Below are positions 44,228 to 55,724 of a stretch of DNA of 64,000 nucleotides, piece by piece (position 1 is the stretch's first letter; each line of letters begins with the position of its first letter). Location: assembly GCA_010405405.1 (NCBI GenBank), contig MU004236.1:384576-448575 (forward strand), read 5' to 3'. The notes below the pieces were generated by a model. That model was given only the letters and a program-made list of their open reading frames with translations, was not told the DNA's origin and ran no database searches. A program made the position numbers and the translations under genes. This DNA is from Microthyrium microscopicum (Eukaryota; Ascomycota; Dothideomycetes; Microthyriales; Microthyriaceae).

Positions 44228-46386
44228 TTTGAATACCGGAGCAATTCCCAAGCTCTTTTCGAAAGGGAAAACGCAGAAACTAAATAGAAAGAGGCCGATT
44301 GAAGGCCGAAATGACAAGCACTCAGCTCCAGTGACTTGCAAACGCAGACTTGGTCGGTGATTTAAAGCATCGCGCCTGCTGTCAGCCGCGTCAGGGTGTC
44401 TCGCCCAGTAGGGAACCAAGACATTTGATGGTAACTTGAGATGCAGGCGCAGGGTGGGACATAATTGGGTCCGTTGTAGAGTCTGGGCCAATGGAAAGCT
44501 TGTTGTTGGAAGCTATGGCTGCATTCGGCTAATTGGTAAAGCTTACACGACATGGAGATGGACAACGCCAATAAGCACTGTCGACAAGACGGGGAATTTG
44601 CCAGAAGGATTGGGGAAGGGGATGGAGATCAGCAACAGGCAAAGCCTGATGGCGTCGTAGGAAGGCTTGCAGAAAGTGATCTGGGGCTATTTTTGGTTGT
44701 AGGCATTGGATATTTAGTATCGTTGAGAGCAGGAAATGATGTGGTGGCCTTGCCGGTTGTCATGCTGAATGAGGCTGAAAGTGAAGAATCTAGCCTGCAT
44801 GTGGTCAATAGGTATCATGGACCAGGTTCAAGGTTACACCACGACAAGACCTCGAGCTTCAGTGAGGTTGGGAGATGTTGTTGTCCAACATGAAAGGTTG
44901 CACATGAACATAATACAAGATGAGCACGAGCTGTTGGTAATTTCGTAGTCTGCATCAAAATCGTAAAATGAAAAGGATTTGAAGTTGAGCAAATGCAAAG
45001 TCAAACGGGCTTAGATATTGGCCCCAGTGGCGTCCATCAGCCCCCAACTTAACAGTTGAAAGGAAATTGAAAAGATCAGATCTTTTGAATGTCCGTGAGC
45101 AAGCCGTGGACCGACTACCGCCGACCGGGCAGCAATTGGAGCCGCATGTGCTGTGCAGTCAAGGGCAGTCTTGCGCAACATCACTGTTGTCACTTGTGTA
45201 AATTATCATCGTTTCCAACACTTTCGTACTTCTTAAAACCCAGGACGCTGGCAGACACGACTTTGAATCTCAGGAGGTTAGTTTCAAGAACGAAATCAGG
45301 ACATATTTGCTTCTGTTGAAGAAAGCATGCCTCCATGTACCATGAATTGAGAAATAGCTTGAGCATTGCACGCAGTTAACATGGTGTCCCAGTGAAGTTG
45401 AAAGCACGACGACCAAGAATCGAAGGCACTTGGCCACCACACTCCGGATCTGGAGTCTGGACACTTTTATTTCTCAAGCGAAGTGTCGATAACATACCAA
45501 AGTTGAGCAATGAGAAGGAGCTTGGAAAATCTTGGACAAAGGGTGAAGTATTCCCATCAGTGGTTGTTGATATTAATAAAAGCGAATTATCAGCACAGCA
45601 CATAGCACGCTTCCATCAAGTACGACATCGCCCATGTGCGAGCGTCCTTTTATTTTCTAAAGCATAAAGGTTCACAGCATCTCTGAATAAGATGCGGTGG
45701 ACTTCAAGGCCAGTTGCTGTCATGGAGTACGATGGGAGATTTCAGAGTTGATGGGAGCGTAACAACTGTTTTGCATCAGTTGATATCGCCTCGTACGTTC
45801 TGACATGGGGCTGGCTTATTTGCAGAAGAGCAACAGCCAATTGAAAAGGTGGGTTCAAAAGGTATGTGTGGCGTAAATTGACAAGGTGATCAAGATCAAG
45901 AAATTGATGAAATCAAGGTAATTCTAGAAGTCAATGGAGTTGATATGTGCAGTGCCCGGATGTGGTTGTTGTAGATGGAGTGGCAAAAGCTTCGTATGCC
46001 TTTTGGGAGGCGCGAATGACGGTACTGAGCCACTCCTGCTTCTTCTGGTAACAAGTTCTAGGCATCACTTTACCTTTACTACTACATACACTAACTACTT
46101 CCCCTCTTCAACCATTATTTCTATACTTTCTCCCTTCACCTCCTCCATTTTGACCTTCTTTCCCGACTTCCTATATCAACATCACAAGTCTCGAGTAGAG
46201 TGCTGCTTTCACGCAAACACCCAGCATTATCACCTGCTTCCAACCGCCAGGCGCTCCGGGACCCCGCTGCATTCACTCGCCACTCAACTGCTTGCTTGCC
46301 TTGCTTGCTTGCTTCCCTCAGCCAGCCTTGCCAGCCAGCCTACTCCTAGCATTTACTACTGACAGTGCCGCACACGACCATCAACA
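44228..46386. promoter_or_regulatory. Long divergent intergenic region
   Basis: About 2.16 kb between the GMC gene (-) and the UIM gene (+). ORFs are short and unfamiliar. The last 350 bases are pyrimidine-rich and include a TTGC tandem repeat, consistent with promoter and 5' leader of the UIM gene. Confidence 0.4.
46289..46315. repeat. (CTTG)n microsatellite in probable 5' leader
   Basis: Runs of CTTGCTTGC, interrupted once, followed by CAGCCAGCC repeats to about 46340. It lies about 75-100 bases before the start codon of the UIM gene. Confidence 0.7.
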
Positions 46387-47845
46387 ATGAGTGCTCCCCT
46401 GGCCAAAGGTACTTACTATCCTCCGTGCCCCTCCGTCATACATTCCTAACTTAACTCTACAATCTACCTACATCAAACCCCTGCCTTGAAACTCTCTGGT
46501 TATCTTGAAGAACATCATGCCTTGCTCATGACATTCCTCCTTTCCCTACATTTTGCTAACAATGCCTCCTCCTGTAGGCCTCATAATCGCTGCCAGTATT
46601 GTCGTAGCCGCCGGCCTCGCAATTTACGAGAATGAACAAGTTCGTCTCTGGCTCGACGAGCACCGTCGTCGCATTGCCATAGCCCTATATTCGCTCGGTG
46701 ACGGCATCAATCCAAACGCCTCACAAGAACAGTCTCCTCAGCAAGAGGCTGAAATGGCCGAACTCAACCGCAAACGAAGAAACGAGATTGTCACACGCAA
46801 TCGCGAGGAACTCATAAGAAAGGCCCAAGAAGAAGGTGTGGCTGTGGATTTGGACCAACTTACAGCGCTTGGAATCTTGGAACGGGAGACTGCTTCTCCA
46901 ATTTTACCAGCTGCGGGCTTGGAAAGGGAAAGGTCAGGTTCAAACACCACCTTCGATGGCATGGTTGGACATGATGGCAAGCTCAAGCGCCAGATTCAAG
47001 TCGAAGAGATGTCTGAGACACCAACTGCTTCCGGCTCATCTTTTCAACCTGGTCCAGATGAGGGAATGAGGCATCGTGGCGCTGGAGCTCGAGGATTCGC
47101 TGCTGGTGCTGGATCATATATGGCGAACCCCTTTGCAAGCCCGTTCGATGATGACGCACATGTTCTATTTGACCACAACGAAGAGCAAGAAAACACCGTC
47201 TCATCAGATCCATCCACCACAATTCGCGCTGTATCTCCACGCCCAGATTTTGAACCTCATATCCTCGATGAACAGACAGGACCTATTGACATACCTGTCT
47301 ATTCCACCGAAGAGTCTGATATTCCAACTCCAACATACAAGACTGACGATGAGCTCGAAGCTGAGATCCAAGAAGCCATCCGCCTCAGTCTGACAGAGAC
47401 GCCCGTAGTTCGCAGAGACACATCCGCCACCATTCAGCCTGACAGCCCCATGCAAGGCTACTCTACACCAATGATCCACTCCCCCGCTTCAGACGACTCT
47501 CTCTACCGTCCAGCATCTCCTCGATTCCGGACTCTCGATCAATCACTCCTGACAACAGATCCTTCCAGTCTAACCGCCTCCTCAAGCCTTCCAGCTGATG
47601 GTTCGTTCCTCTTCGCATCCGCGCCACACAGCGCTGATGGAACACGCACCCCCACGACCGTCAATGACGACGCATTCTCCACCATTTCTTCAAACCCGGA
47701 CTTGGAAATGGTAGACGCTCGTAGTGAGGCAGACACCAACGATAGTTTCAGTGTTGTCGGTGCTAGTACGCCTGGCAGCTGGTCTGAAGTTGATAGTGAC
47801 AGCGAGACGGAAGCAGTTAATGGATCGAGCCATGTTCAGCGGTAA
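46387..47845 (+). CDS. Membrane-anchored protein with ubiquitin-interacting motif
   Basis: Exons 46387-46408 and 46578-47845 join in phase 1 to give 429 residues starting MSAPLAKGLIIAAS. An in-frame ATG at 46562 would give a slightly different N terminus without the intron. A single N-terminal membrane segment (GLIIAASIVVAAGLAIY) is followed by a basic, coiled-coil-like part (AELNRKRRNEIVTRNREELI), long acidic and Ser/Thr-rich disorder, and one UIM at about residues 263-280 (LEAEIQEAIRLSLTE, with the Ala-x3-Ser core). The layout suggests a tail facing the cytosol that recognises ubiquitin at an organelle membrane; the organelle is not known. Confidence 0.8.
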
Positions 47846-48409
47846 AAGAATATTATGGCTTGTTTGTTTTCAGTAGTAAATGCATGTGCATATGGGATAA
47901 GGTGGGATTTCAACACAGACAACGCACAATTCGGAGTTTTGATTTCCTTATTTTGGCTAATGGATGGAATATCAAAGCCGACCTATGGCGTTATGGATGG
48001 GCACATATCGATACCACTCTGCCTCGCTTTGGATGGTTATTAGGCTGGTGTATGGCTTGTACACCATGGTAGAATTGAATTCCTTATTTTATTTAAGGAG
48101 TCGTTCATATGCTCAACTTAGAGTGACGTCTTCCATTCGAATCATCATACAACTAATCATACATATCCTGGAATTTGTTGGTTACGATCAAGGCTAACAC
48201 GCTCTGAAAAGACCAAATAACACTTTTCAGGATCAACCCTGTATAATGTCGTACCTCTTATCACATTCGATGGCACTCAGAACACTTGATTGGAAACGCA
48301 TCTTATAGTCGCCATCGAGTGCGATAAAAAATCCGACGTGTTCTATTTCGTCGGATATCATCGAGATAAATGGGTTTACGCAGGGTGAATTCACCCCGTC
48401 TCCAACCCA
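47846..48409. other. Convergent intergenic region
   Basis: 3' flanks of the UIM gene and the Arh1-like gene. No gene seen. Confidence 0.5.
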
Positions 48410-49957
48410 TCATCCGTCCAAAACCTTCAACATCTCCTCCACACTCGTGATCTTCTCCCGTGGCTTCCCCAGCTTCTCCCCCCTCCGTCGTTCCTCTGCC
48501 TCAATCGCCTTCCACTCTGCCCAACTCACAGTCCGCACCTTATCCCGAATCTGCGCCGACACAGCCTCCCATCCACCTCCATCACTCTGCTTTTCCTCAG
48601 CTATCTGCCCTATATCCGCAACAATCGCATCCGCCGTCTCAAATGCATCCGCCATCGTCGTAGCAATCACACCCGTCGGTCCACGCTTCACCCATCCGGC
48701 TACATACATCCCCGGCACGACTTCTCCGTTTCCGCTCGTAACAACACGGCCTTGCGTATTAGGAATTATCCCGCGCGCACTGTTGAAGGGTACGTCAAGT
48801 GCTTCAAGGCCGGGGATGGCGGACGCGGTATATCCGATACTGCGGAAGGCGATATCGCTGGGCAGTGTTAGCGATTGTGCTGTGTTATCGGCTTCTACGC
48901 GCGCTATTGGATCAAAGGGATCGTTGATGAAGCGTGTGCGTGAAAATGTCGTGCTGGACAGTACGCCATCTTCACTGTTGAATGTTGTTGGCGCCGCTAG
49001 GAAATGCAGTTCGGTGGATCTAGGGGGTGTTGGACTGGGGACGGGTTTGAGGAGGAGTTCGGCGATGCGTTTACGTGCGCGTGGGAGGGTTTTTAGATCT
49101 GCTGGGAAATATGTGCGTGGCACTGGCTGTAGTGCGCGGGACGATGTGGTGAGTTCGCGCAGTTCTTTGATTGTGAAGGCGGCTTGTATGGGGCCACGGC
49201 GGCCGACGATGTGTACGGTTTCGCATGTGTTTTGCGAAAGAGCGGCGAGGACGGGCTCGGGAGTGTCCGTCTTGCGAAGCTCGGAAACATCAGAGAGGAG
49301 GATTCGGGCTACGTCGAGAGCGACGTTTCCTTGGCCTATTATGACGGCGTTGCGGGCTTTAGAAAGGGGAAGAGGGAGGTTGGAGAAGCCGGGGAGGCCG
49401 TTGTACCAGGCGACGAATTCGCGCGCGGAGAGAATGTTGGGGAGGTTTTCGCCGGGGATGTTGAGGAGGCGGTCGTTGGAGGCACCGTAGGCGAAGAGAA
49501 TGGCATCGTAGTGTGGACGGAGGGTGGAGAGGGCGATGTCTTGTCCTAGGCGAATGTTGCCTATGAAATTGAAGTTGGGTAGGGAGGCTATTTCTTCAAA
49601 ACGGTCCTGACAGTTCTGCGAAGGTCTGTTAGCAAGATTCTGGAGAGGTAAGGTAGAAGTTACTTTGACTTCTGGATGATCTGGAGCAACTCCGAATCTG
49701 ACGAGGCCGAATGGAACTGGGAGTTGCTCATACATATCAATCACCGTCTTGTTATGCTCACGGAGCACTCTAGAGGCGGCATAGAAACCAGCTGGCCCGG
49801 ATCCGATGATCGCAAGTCGGAAAGGACGAGTTGGGATAGAGGGTGAGGAAAGGGAAGAGAGACGCCGCCTTGAGACATTTTTGGCAGATACCGAAACATC
49901 TCGAAGACTTTTGAAGCAATTGTGACAGATATAAGAGCTGCTTGAAAGTGCAAGCAT
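48410..49957 (-). CDS. ARH1: Mitochondrial NADPH:adrenodoxin (ferredoxin) oxidoreductase
   Basis: Two exons, 49957-49664 and 49615-48410, giving 499 residues. The 48-nt intron (GTAACT..CGCAG with a GCTAAC branch site) keeps the frame and lacks stops, so it could be misread as 16 extra residues; removing it restores DHPEVK-NCQDRFEE. The presequence is Ser/Arg-rich. FAD motif LAIIGSGPAGFYAASRV (residues 48-64), then YEQLPVPFGLVRFGVAPDHP, NADPH motif VIIGQGNVALDVARIL, VGRRGP, and the terminal GWVKRGPTGVIATTMADAFET are diagnostic. In yeast, Arh1 feeds electrons to Yah1 for Fe-S cluster and heme A synthesis. Confidence 0.95.
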   Translation of the reverse strand: MLALSSSSYICHNCFKSLRDVSVSAKNVSRRRLSSLSSPSIPTRPFRLAIIGSGPAGFYAASRVLREHNKTVIDMYEQLPVPFGLVRFGVAPDHPEVKVTSTLPLQNLANRPSQNCQDRFEEIASLPNFNFIGNIRLGQDIALSTLRPHYDAILFAYGASNDRLLNIPGENLPNILSAREFVAWYNGLPGFSNLPLPLSKARNAVIIGQGNVALDVARILLSDVSELRKTDTPEPVLAALSQNTCETVHIVGRRGPIQAAFTIKELRELTTSSRALQPVPRTYFPADLKTLPRARKRIAELLLKPVPSPTPPRSTELHFLAAPTTFNSEDGVLSSTTFSRTRFINDPFDPIARVEADNTAQSLTLPSDIAFRSIGYTASAIPGLEALDVPFNSARGIIPNTQGRVVTSGNGEVVPGMYVAGWVKRGPTGVIATTMADAFETADAIVADIGQIAEEKQSDGGGWEAVSAQIRDKVRTVSWAEWKAIEAEERRRGEKLGKPREKITSVEEMLKVLDG

Positions 49958-50655
49958 GGTGTTGGAAGTTGGAGATCTCCAATGCGGTTGAGAAGATCAG
50001 ATGGAAGGAGCTCTATCGATACCATGTTATTCCCATCTTATCCCCGACACTAACCTATCGTACATTTTACATGTTGACTTGATGAAATCAAGGAACATAC
50101 CTACAAATTAGTACCTAGAGTTGTTGAGATTTCAAAATATGGGTTAATCAAATGCAAAACACCTTACCATCATGCTAGATCAAAGATCAAATCTCTTGCA
50201 AGTCTTTACGCTATGACAACCTCAAAGGTTTAGAAATGCTCCGAATTGACTCCATGCGAAGCTTTGAAGCCAACAATAATAATGTCCGACACGGGACGTG
50301 ACCGTTGATAAAGCCAGGATTGACACAGAGCTTCTGAGGCTAGAAACCGTTGAATTTTTTAGAAATCGCTAAAGCTAGGAAACCAAGTTGATACCATTGG
50401 CTGCGAGAAGAAGTTTAACGTGGAAAGTTGGATGTTTGTTCAGCCTCATAGCCCAAAGCGGTTAAGGGCCATCACCATGACAACGTTCAAGCTAATGGCA
50501 AAACACAACTTTTGAACAGCGCAAAGCAGACTCACGACTGGTACAACTTTGAAATATCCAACTCCAGCCTCCCTTGTCCAGTTTGCATTCCTTTATTGCT
50601 TTATTGCACGCTACTCTGCTTCTGCATTCCTCGTCGATCCATTGAACAGCGTCTG
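49958..50655. promoter_or_regulatory. Divergent promoter region
   Basis: About 700 bases between the Arh1-like gene and the four-TM gene. It contains the likely 5' leader of the latter; a TTTCAG just before the second in-frame ATG (50674) could be a splice acceptor for a leader intron. Confidence 0.4.
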
Positions 50656-52788
50656 ATGTCATTCTCTTTCAGGATGGGTGGACACCCATACCTTTACAAC
50701 CCACCAGCGGCCGTCAACTCTTGGGATCCTATCAATGGCTCTGTCTTTAATCCAAAAGCCGTCTCCCAAGCCAGCTTTATACAGCCAAAAGCAAAGCCCA
50801 AGCAAGATGGGCCTCTGCTCAACTTCAATCGACATCCGGATAGCTATCTGATTCAACCCTATGGCCAGACCGATGTCACGCCTATGCACAAAAACACCCG
50901 TAAACGGGTTCAGCGAGCAAGAAAAACCCAGCTAGCACTGCGTGTCATAGAGCTCGTCGGCGCAATTGGACTTTTGGTATGCGCAATATGTCTCAAAATC
51001 TCCCAAGGCACCGTCGCTTGGATTGTGCGAATACCAGTAAGTTGCCAATACGGTAATTGCGTGCTGCAGAGTACTAACCTTGGACAGCCAGCAGCAGACA
51101 CTCTTATCGTAATCTACAGCATATACCATTTGGCTAGTAGCTCCAAGAATCGCACTCCTACCAATAGCGCAAGCTATCATGGATTCGCTACCATTATGGA
51201 CGTTGGACTTATTCCTTTCTACGTATTCATCACAATGCTGGCTCATACAAATTATGGTCAAGCTGCAGGCTCAAAAGAACGATGGAACTCGCTCTTGGAT
51301 TCAGTTGATGCTACCAACCAGATCATTCAGATTGTCTGGCTGGCGACTACCGTCATGGCTGTGTTCCATGGCTTCTCCCTAGGCATTGATCTGTACTTGT
51401 TCATCATGTACCGCAAGATCATGGGACTTCCACCGGACATGAACCCATTGGAAGATGACAAGTTGACCCGACGCAAGACCAAACACAAGCACAAGAACTC
51501 CGAGCTGACCTTGATGGATGAGAAGCACATGAGCAACATGTCTGGAACAACCGTCGGCTCTCGAAATGTGCCTGGAATTGACACACCAAACCGATCATCG
51601 AGACCTATATCTTTCGCACAGTCGCGCACTGGCGGAGACAGCAGTTTCTCACCCCACAATCCCAAAACTGCTCGCATGTCCCAGACAAATCTAGCATACG
51701 GCATGTATCAACAAGGCAACATGGCCACCTCGCACATGAATCTCCATCATCGCGAACATAGCATCGCTGACAGCGCCTACTCGAACCGCACCTCGCAAAT
51801 GCCCAATAATCCCAACATCCACAAGCGCTCCTCCGTTGTCTCCTCTATGCATAGTTACGAAGGGCAAGAACAACAGCACAACTCTCAAGAAGATCTTCGC
51901 GCTGACAATTGGTTCGTCGTCGGTGATGGCTCAGAGGAAGCTCTCCCTGAATCTCCATACGCCCATCACGCGCCAAACCACCGTCTCGATAGCCCAAATT
52001 CACGCACTCATCAAAAGCACTTACCTTCCGGCCATCCGCTCCACATGAACCCACCGACTCCTCGCGAAAACCCGCCACCAACACCTCCTCCACAACCCAT
52101 CCCTACGCGCGTAGCAACCATGGCGCGCTCGCCCGATCCAGCGGCGGGGTATAGCCACCACATGACTACACATTCGAGAGAAGACAATGAGCGCGCACAC
52201 ACAATGGCGTCTGACATGACCGGCTCATCACACTACTCACATGACGACGATGAATCCGAAGTATCCAGCCGAATCCTACATTCTTCACGCGCCACGCCAT
52301 CGCGTCAACTATACGGCGATCTGGCGAGCGCAATGCGCGGCGTCAGACAAACAGACGTGATTTCCCCGCGGCCGCAAAGCCTGGTGGGCAGTGTACACTG
52401 GGCAGGCACGCATAGTGATGTGAGCAGCGTTGGCATGCACAGCAACAACAGCAACAGCAATGGCCCACGCCATAGTCGATTCCTAGAAAGTGTATCTGGT
52501 ACAGTAGTACGACGGAGTCCAGTGAGTGAGATGGATGAGGAGGAAGAAGAGGAGCCGCGCGGTCATAGATTGCAAGGTTCTTACGATAACGGCTATGGCA
52601 AGGGATATGGACGCGTAGTCAGTCGGACCGGCGTTGATGTGATGGACTATGGTGCCGACTTGGGCATGATGGGTGGTAGACGAAGAGATGTTAGTGGGAA
52701 GATTGCGGAGGAGGGACGAGGTGGAGCGGCGAGTGGCGGGTGGTTTGCAGGAGGATTGTTTCGGAGGGCGAGCGGGATGAAGTCGTGA
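50656..52788 (+). CDS. Four-TM membrane protein (MARVEL-like) with long disordered tail
   Basis: Exons 50656-51036 and 51088-52788 give 693 residues. The 51-nt intron (GTAAGT..GACAG, with a CTAAC site) is in frame and stop-free. A soluble N terminus of about 85 residues leads to four membrane segments: LRVIELVGAIGLLVCAICL, TLIVIYSIYHLA, ATIMDVGLIPFYVFITML and IVWLATTVMAVFHGF. The spacing resembles MARVEL-type proteins. The following 430 residues are Ser/His/Asn/Pro-rich and disordered, with an acidic EEEEEE cluster and a glycine-rich end, probably a cytosolic regulatory tail. Start codon alternatives are 50656 and 50674. Specific function unknown. Confidence 0.75.
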   Translation: MSFSFRMGGHPYLYNPPAAVNSWDPINGSVFNPKAVSQASFIQPKAKPKQDGPLLNFNRHPDSYLIQPYGQTDVTPMHKNTRKRVQRARKTQLALRVIELVGAIGLLVCAICLKISQGTVAWIVRIPVSCQYGNCVLQSTNLGQPAADTLIVIYSIYHLASSSKNRTPTNSASYHGFATIMDVGLIPFYVFITMLAHTNYGQAAGSKERWNSLLDSVDATNQIIQIVWLATTVMAVFHGFSLGIDLYLFIMYRKIMGLPPDMNPLEDDKLTRRKTKHKHKNSELTLMDEKHMSNMSGTTVGSRNVPGIDTPNRSSRPISFAQSRTGGDSSFSPHNPKTARMSQTNLAYGMYQQGNMATSHMNLHHREHSIADSAYSNRTSQMPNNPNIHKRSSVVSSMHSYEGQEQQHNSQEDLRADNWFVVGDGSEEALPESPYAHHAPNHRLDSPNSRTHQKHLPSGHPLHMNPPTPRENPPPTPPPQPIPTRVATMARSPDPAAGYSHHMTTHSREDNERAHTMASDMTGSSHYSHDDDESEVSSRILHSSRATPSRQLYGDLASAMRGVRQTDVISPRPQSLVGSVHWAGTHSDVSSVGMHSNNSNSNGPRHSRFLESVSGTVVRRSPVSEMDEEEEEEPRGHRLQGSYDNGYGKGYGRVVSRTGVDVMDYGADLGMMGGRRRDVSGKIAEEGRGGAASGGWFAGGLFRRASGMKS

Positions 52789-53624
52789 TGATGGTTTGCT
52801 TTGCTGGGCGAAGAGTAGTGGTAATAAATAGTGCGACTTTCATGACGATATGGCCATGATCATCCTGACAGCGTAACAATGAAGGATTGGGATGGCGTTA
52901 ATATTGGGTCGTTTATATACCAATGTCAGTTCATTGTGCTGTATAAAACAGGCGCCCTAAATTCATGTGGATCGGATAAGACAACCTCATGGTTACCACC
53001 CTTCCAAAACGAGAGCAGACTTACTTGTCCATCTTGACCGATGACTTGAGCCATTATCTATGCACTCGATGGGAAATAAAATACTCTACAAGAAACCGTA
53101 GTACATGACAGCCATCGCACTTGACGGGAGCATGCCATTTGTTTTGTTATCCCCTTGCGGCCACCATCCAAAGAAACCCCGCTAAAATTGACGGTAACAT
53201 GATTGAGAGAGTTACTGTGAAAACGACAAAAGAAAGGAGGAATGATGGACTTGAGATGGGATAAAAGAAAACAAAGCCCCTGAGCGGGTCAACTTTGAGC
53301 CGGAATCACCCGATCAATACGATGTGGCGAATTCTATGCTGAGTGAGGATTGAGCAACACTCAAGCAACACTCATTCAACTTTCAATGATAGTGAGACGA
53401 TATTCAGAAGATTAATGCTGTGAATAGACTGCCGTCACTTGGTACTTTTGCTGCCTCTTCGTCTATAAAGCTAAAAGGTATTCGAGTCCGCATCCAACAT
53501 CCATCAACTCCCATTCATACGTCCGCATCAACAGCAACAGCGTGAACACCCACATGCATCGACAAAAATTCCGAAAATCAACGTAACTCTTCTCTACCAG
53601 CACAGAAATCCACAGAAGTTTCGA
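52789..53624. promoter_or_regulatory. Intergenic region upstream of the DNA glycosylase gene
   Basis: Contains the 3' flank of the four-TM gene and the glycosylase promoter. The last 130 bases are CA/CT-rich leader. No gene seen. Confidence 0.45.
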
Positions 53625-54665
53625 ATGGCAACCGCAACAAGAGGCGCCCTCAAACGGGCCCTTCCAAAGGACTTCGAGGACAACACGCTCCGATCATCAA
53701 CCACAGGTGGCCAACCAGCACCATTCATGGCTCACATCAGCCAGTTCCAGTTCCAAGGTGAAGCTGGAGAAGTCACTACGACTCAGAGTCGAATCAGCTT
53801 CAAATCAGCCAAGGCTGGTCAACCTTCCGCCAGCACTGCAACCGAATCTCCCAAAAAGAAGCGCAAGGCAAACGCATCCAAGACCACGCAGCCTGCCACT
53901 ACCGACTTGACTGTATCGCCCAAGAAGAAACGCGTGTCAAGTAAATACGAACCTGAAGACGGGAAGTACGCCCATCTCAAATCTCTCCCAGACGCCATCG
54001 ATTCCAGTCTGCTTGTACTGCTAGTAGGCCATAACCCCGGCGTAAAGACAGCAGAAACCGGGGAGGCCTACTCTCACCCAAGTAACTGGTTCTGGAAGCT
54101 CCTCGAAAATTCCGGTCTGACCGACCGCAAATGCCTTCCTTCAGAATACACGAACTTGCCAAGTCTGTACTGCCTTGGAACAACCAACATCGTCGAACGA
54201 CCTACCAAGGACACCGGCGAACTCAGCAAGGCAGAAATGGTGGCAGGCACGCCGATTTTGGAGGCAAAGATCCGTCGACATCGGCCAGAAGTCGTTTGCA
54301 TGGTGGGGAAGTCCATCTGGGAGTCCGTCTTCAAATATAAACAAGGCCGCTGGCAGAAAAAAGACGAATTCCACTACGGCTGGCAAGACGAGAAGTACAA
54401 CATGGGTGTCAGCGAGGAAGATTCCGAAGAAAATGGGCCTAAATGGGCTGGTGCAAAAGTCTTTGTCGCAACGACTACTAGTGCTCGATGTGCGTTTTTC
54501 AAGCCTGGCGACAGAGAAGTAATCTGGAAGCCTCTCGGAGACTGGGTGAAACAGAGAAGGATCGAAAAGACACTGGAAAGTGCAGAACGGAGGACTCCTA
54601 CTGCTTTCAGTACGGAGTCTGAAGTCCTCAACGTCCCTCCTGGTGGCTCTCCTGTCGACAACTGA
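53625..54665 (+). CDS. G/T(U) mismatch-specific DNA glycosylase (TDG/MUG family)
   Basis: Single exon, 346 residues. The N-terminal 115 residues are disordered with two nuclear-localisation-like clusters (SPKKKRK, SPKKKRV). The glycosylase fold begins with LLVLLVGHNPGVKTAETGEA, which contains the conserved catalytic asparagine (Asn137) of the GINPG motif, followed by HPSNWFWKLL. The second signature TTTSARCA (283-290) corresponds to the intercalation/wedge loop SSSARC of human TDG. The family removes uracil or thymine from G mismatches in base-excision repair, as does fission yeast Thp1. The C-terminal tail of about 50 residues is short. Confidence 0.93.
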   Translation: MATATRGALKRALPKDFEDNTLRSSTTGGQPAPFMAHISQFQFQGEAGEVTTTQSRISFKSAKAGQPSASTATESPKKKRKANASKTTQPATTDLTVSPKKKRVSSKYEPEDGKYAHLKSLPDAIDSSLLVLLVGHNPGVKTAETGEAYSHPSNWFWKLLENSGLTDRKCLPSEYTNLPSLYCLGTTNIVERPTKDTGELSKAEMVAGTPILEAKIRRHRPEVVCMVGKSIWESVFKYKQGRWQKKDEFHYGWQDEKYNMGVSEEDSEENGPKWAGAKVFVATTTSARCAFFKPGDREVIWKPLGDWVKQRRIEKTLESAERRTPTAFSTESEVLNVPPGGSPVDN

Positions 54666-55219
54666 TTCGCCTACATCACCCGGACTTGAATTGGCAGAAC
54701 ATATTCGTGGACAGACGAGATCATCATGAGCGGCAATTGCTGGAGCCGGTCATCATCTGACCCCAGGCAACCTGTACTTGCTGGAATTGACGATGTATTT
54801 TGGATCTCTGGTTGACCAACAGGCCTTTATTAGATATGTGTATATAGATATGTCTGGCACGTAATCAAGTTTACTTCGCATGGATGCGTAGCTTTTATAT
54901 ACTCCGGATTCTCCTGAGTTGGTAAAATAGATCTAAAAATTTAAACTTCAAACCACAATTCATCGTGATATTAAGTTTGCTCAACATCGTGACTGCCTCT
55001 CTGTCCATTGCCCTAGTCATATGAACGCCCTCAGCCGCCCCCAATGATCAGTTTGTTCAAAGTCAATACACAAATCTGCTCAAAAGTGGTGTAGTTTGAC
55101 ACTTATTGAGAATTGTGATGTGGCCGTAGAACTCTCAACTGCAAGAATGGACTACTTACCATGAATAATACATTGAGAGCAAAGCTCGCTCCCAAAACTC
55201 AAGCTCTTCAAATGCGCAG
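54666..55219. other. Intergenic region
   Basis: 3' flank of the glycosylase gene. No gene seen. AT-rich around 54880-54970. Confidence 0.45.
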
Positions 55220-55402
55220 ATGGTTACGCACGATACATGTTCGGGTGATTCTTTCGTGTACATGACAACCGCAACTGGACAGTGGGAACTCGTGAGCTTT
55301 GTTGTTTACCCGTTTGCATGGACTGAGATTGAGTGTTCGCTTGAAGGGGCTTGTTTGTTTGATTGGATTATTGATGATATTCGGTTTGTTCCTCTTTCCT
55401 GA
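55220..55402 (+). pseudogene. Possible terminal fragment of a secreted beta-sandwich protein
   Basis: A 60-codon frame immediately after a GCGCAG splice-acceptor-like site. It reads YMTTATGQWELVSFVVYP, then a Cys pair (ECSLEGACLFDWIIDDI) ending FVPLS and a stop. The pattern of aromatic strands, a Cys-x6-Cys loop and a WxxDDI ending resembles the last strands of carbohydrate-binding beta-sandwich domains. No upstream exon was found, so it is most likely a relic. The family assignment is a guess. Confidence 0.3.
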
Positions 55403-55724
55403 CGAGGTTTACCAGCACAGGAACCGGGAAAGTGGGCGCATTCGGTATGGATTGGCTCTAGGTTAGGACTTACTCGAGAGTTGTATCTTGATTCTGGCGT
55501 TGAAGGAAAGCTAACTGACCTTGTAATGGTAAATGCACAGATGCAAAGTCCAAACACTAGGAAGCTATATTACATTTATTTGTACATCCAGTTTATGCTT
55601 CAGCCATCAACCTCTCAAGTGATATAGCATTCAATTTGGCCGAAATATATCGAGATGCTCTTGAGCTGGAATATAGAACCAGAACCTCATTTCTAATACT
55701 CAAACAAATAAGTGTATGCAGAGA
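55403..55724. other. Intergenic spacer
   Basis: 3' flank of the AAA ATPase gene (minus strand). No gene seen. Confidence 0.45.

Noticed and set aside
48447-49490. 347-codon plus-strand frame opposite the Arh1-like gene
   Set aside because: Antisense shadow of a strongly supported coding exon; low-complexity Ser/Arg peptide without family features.
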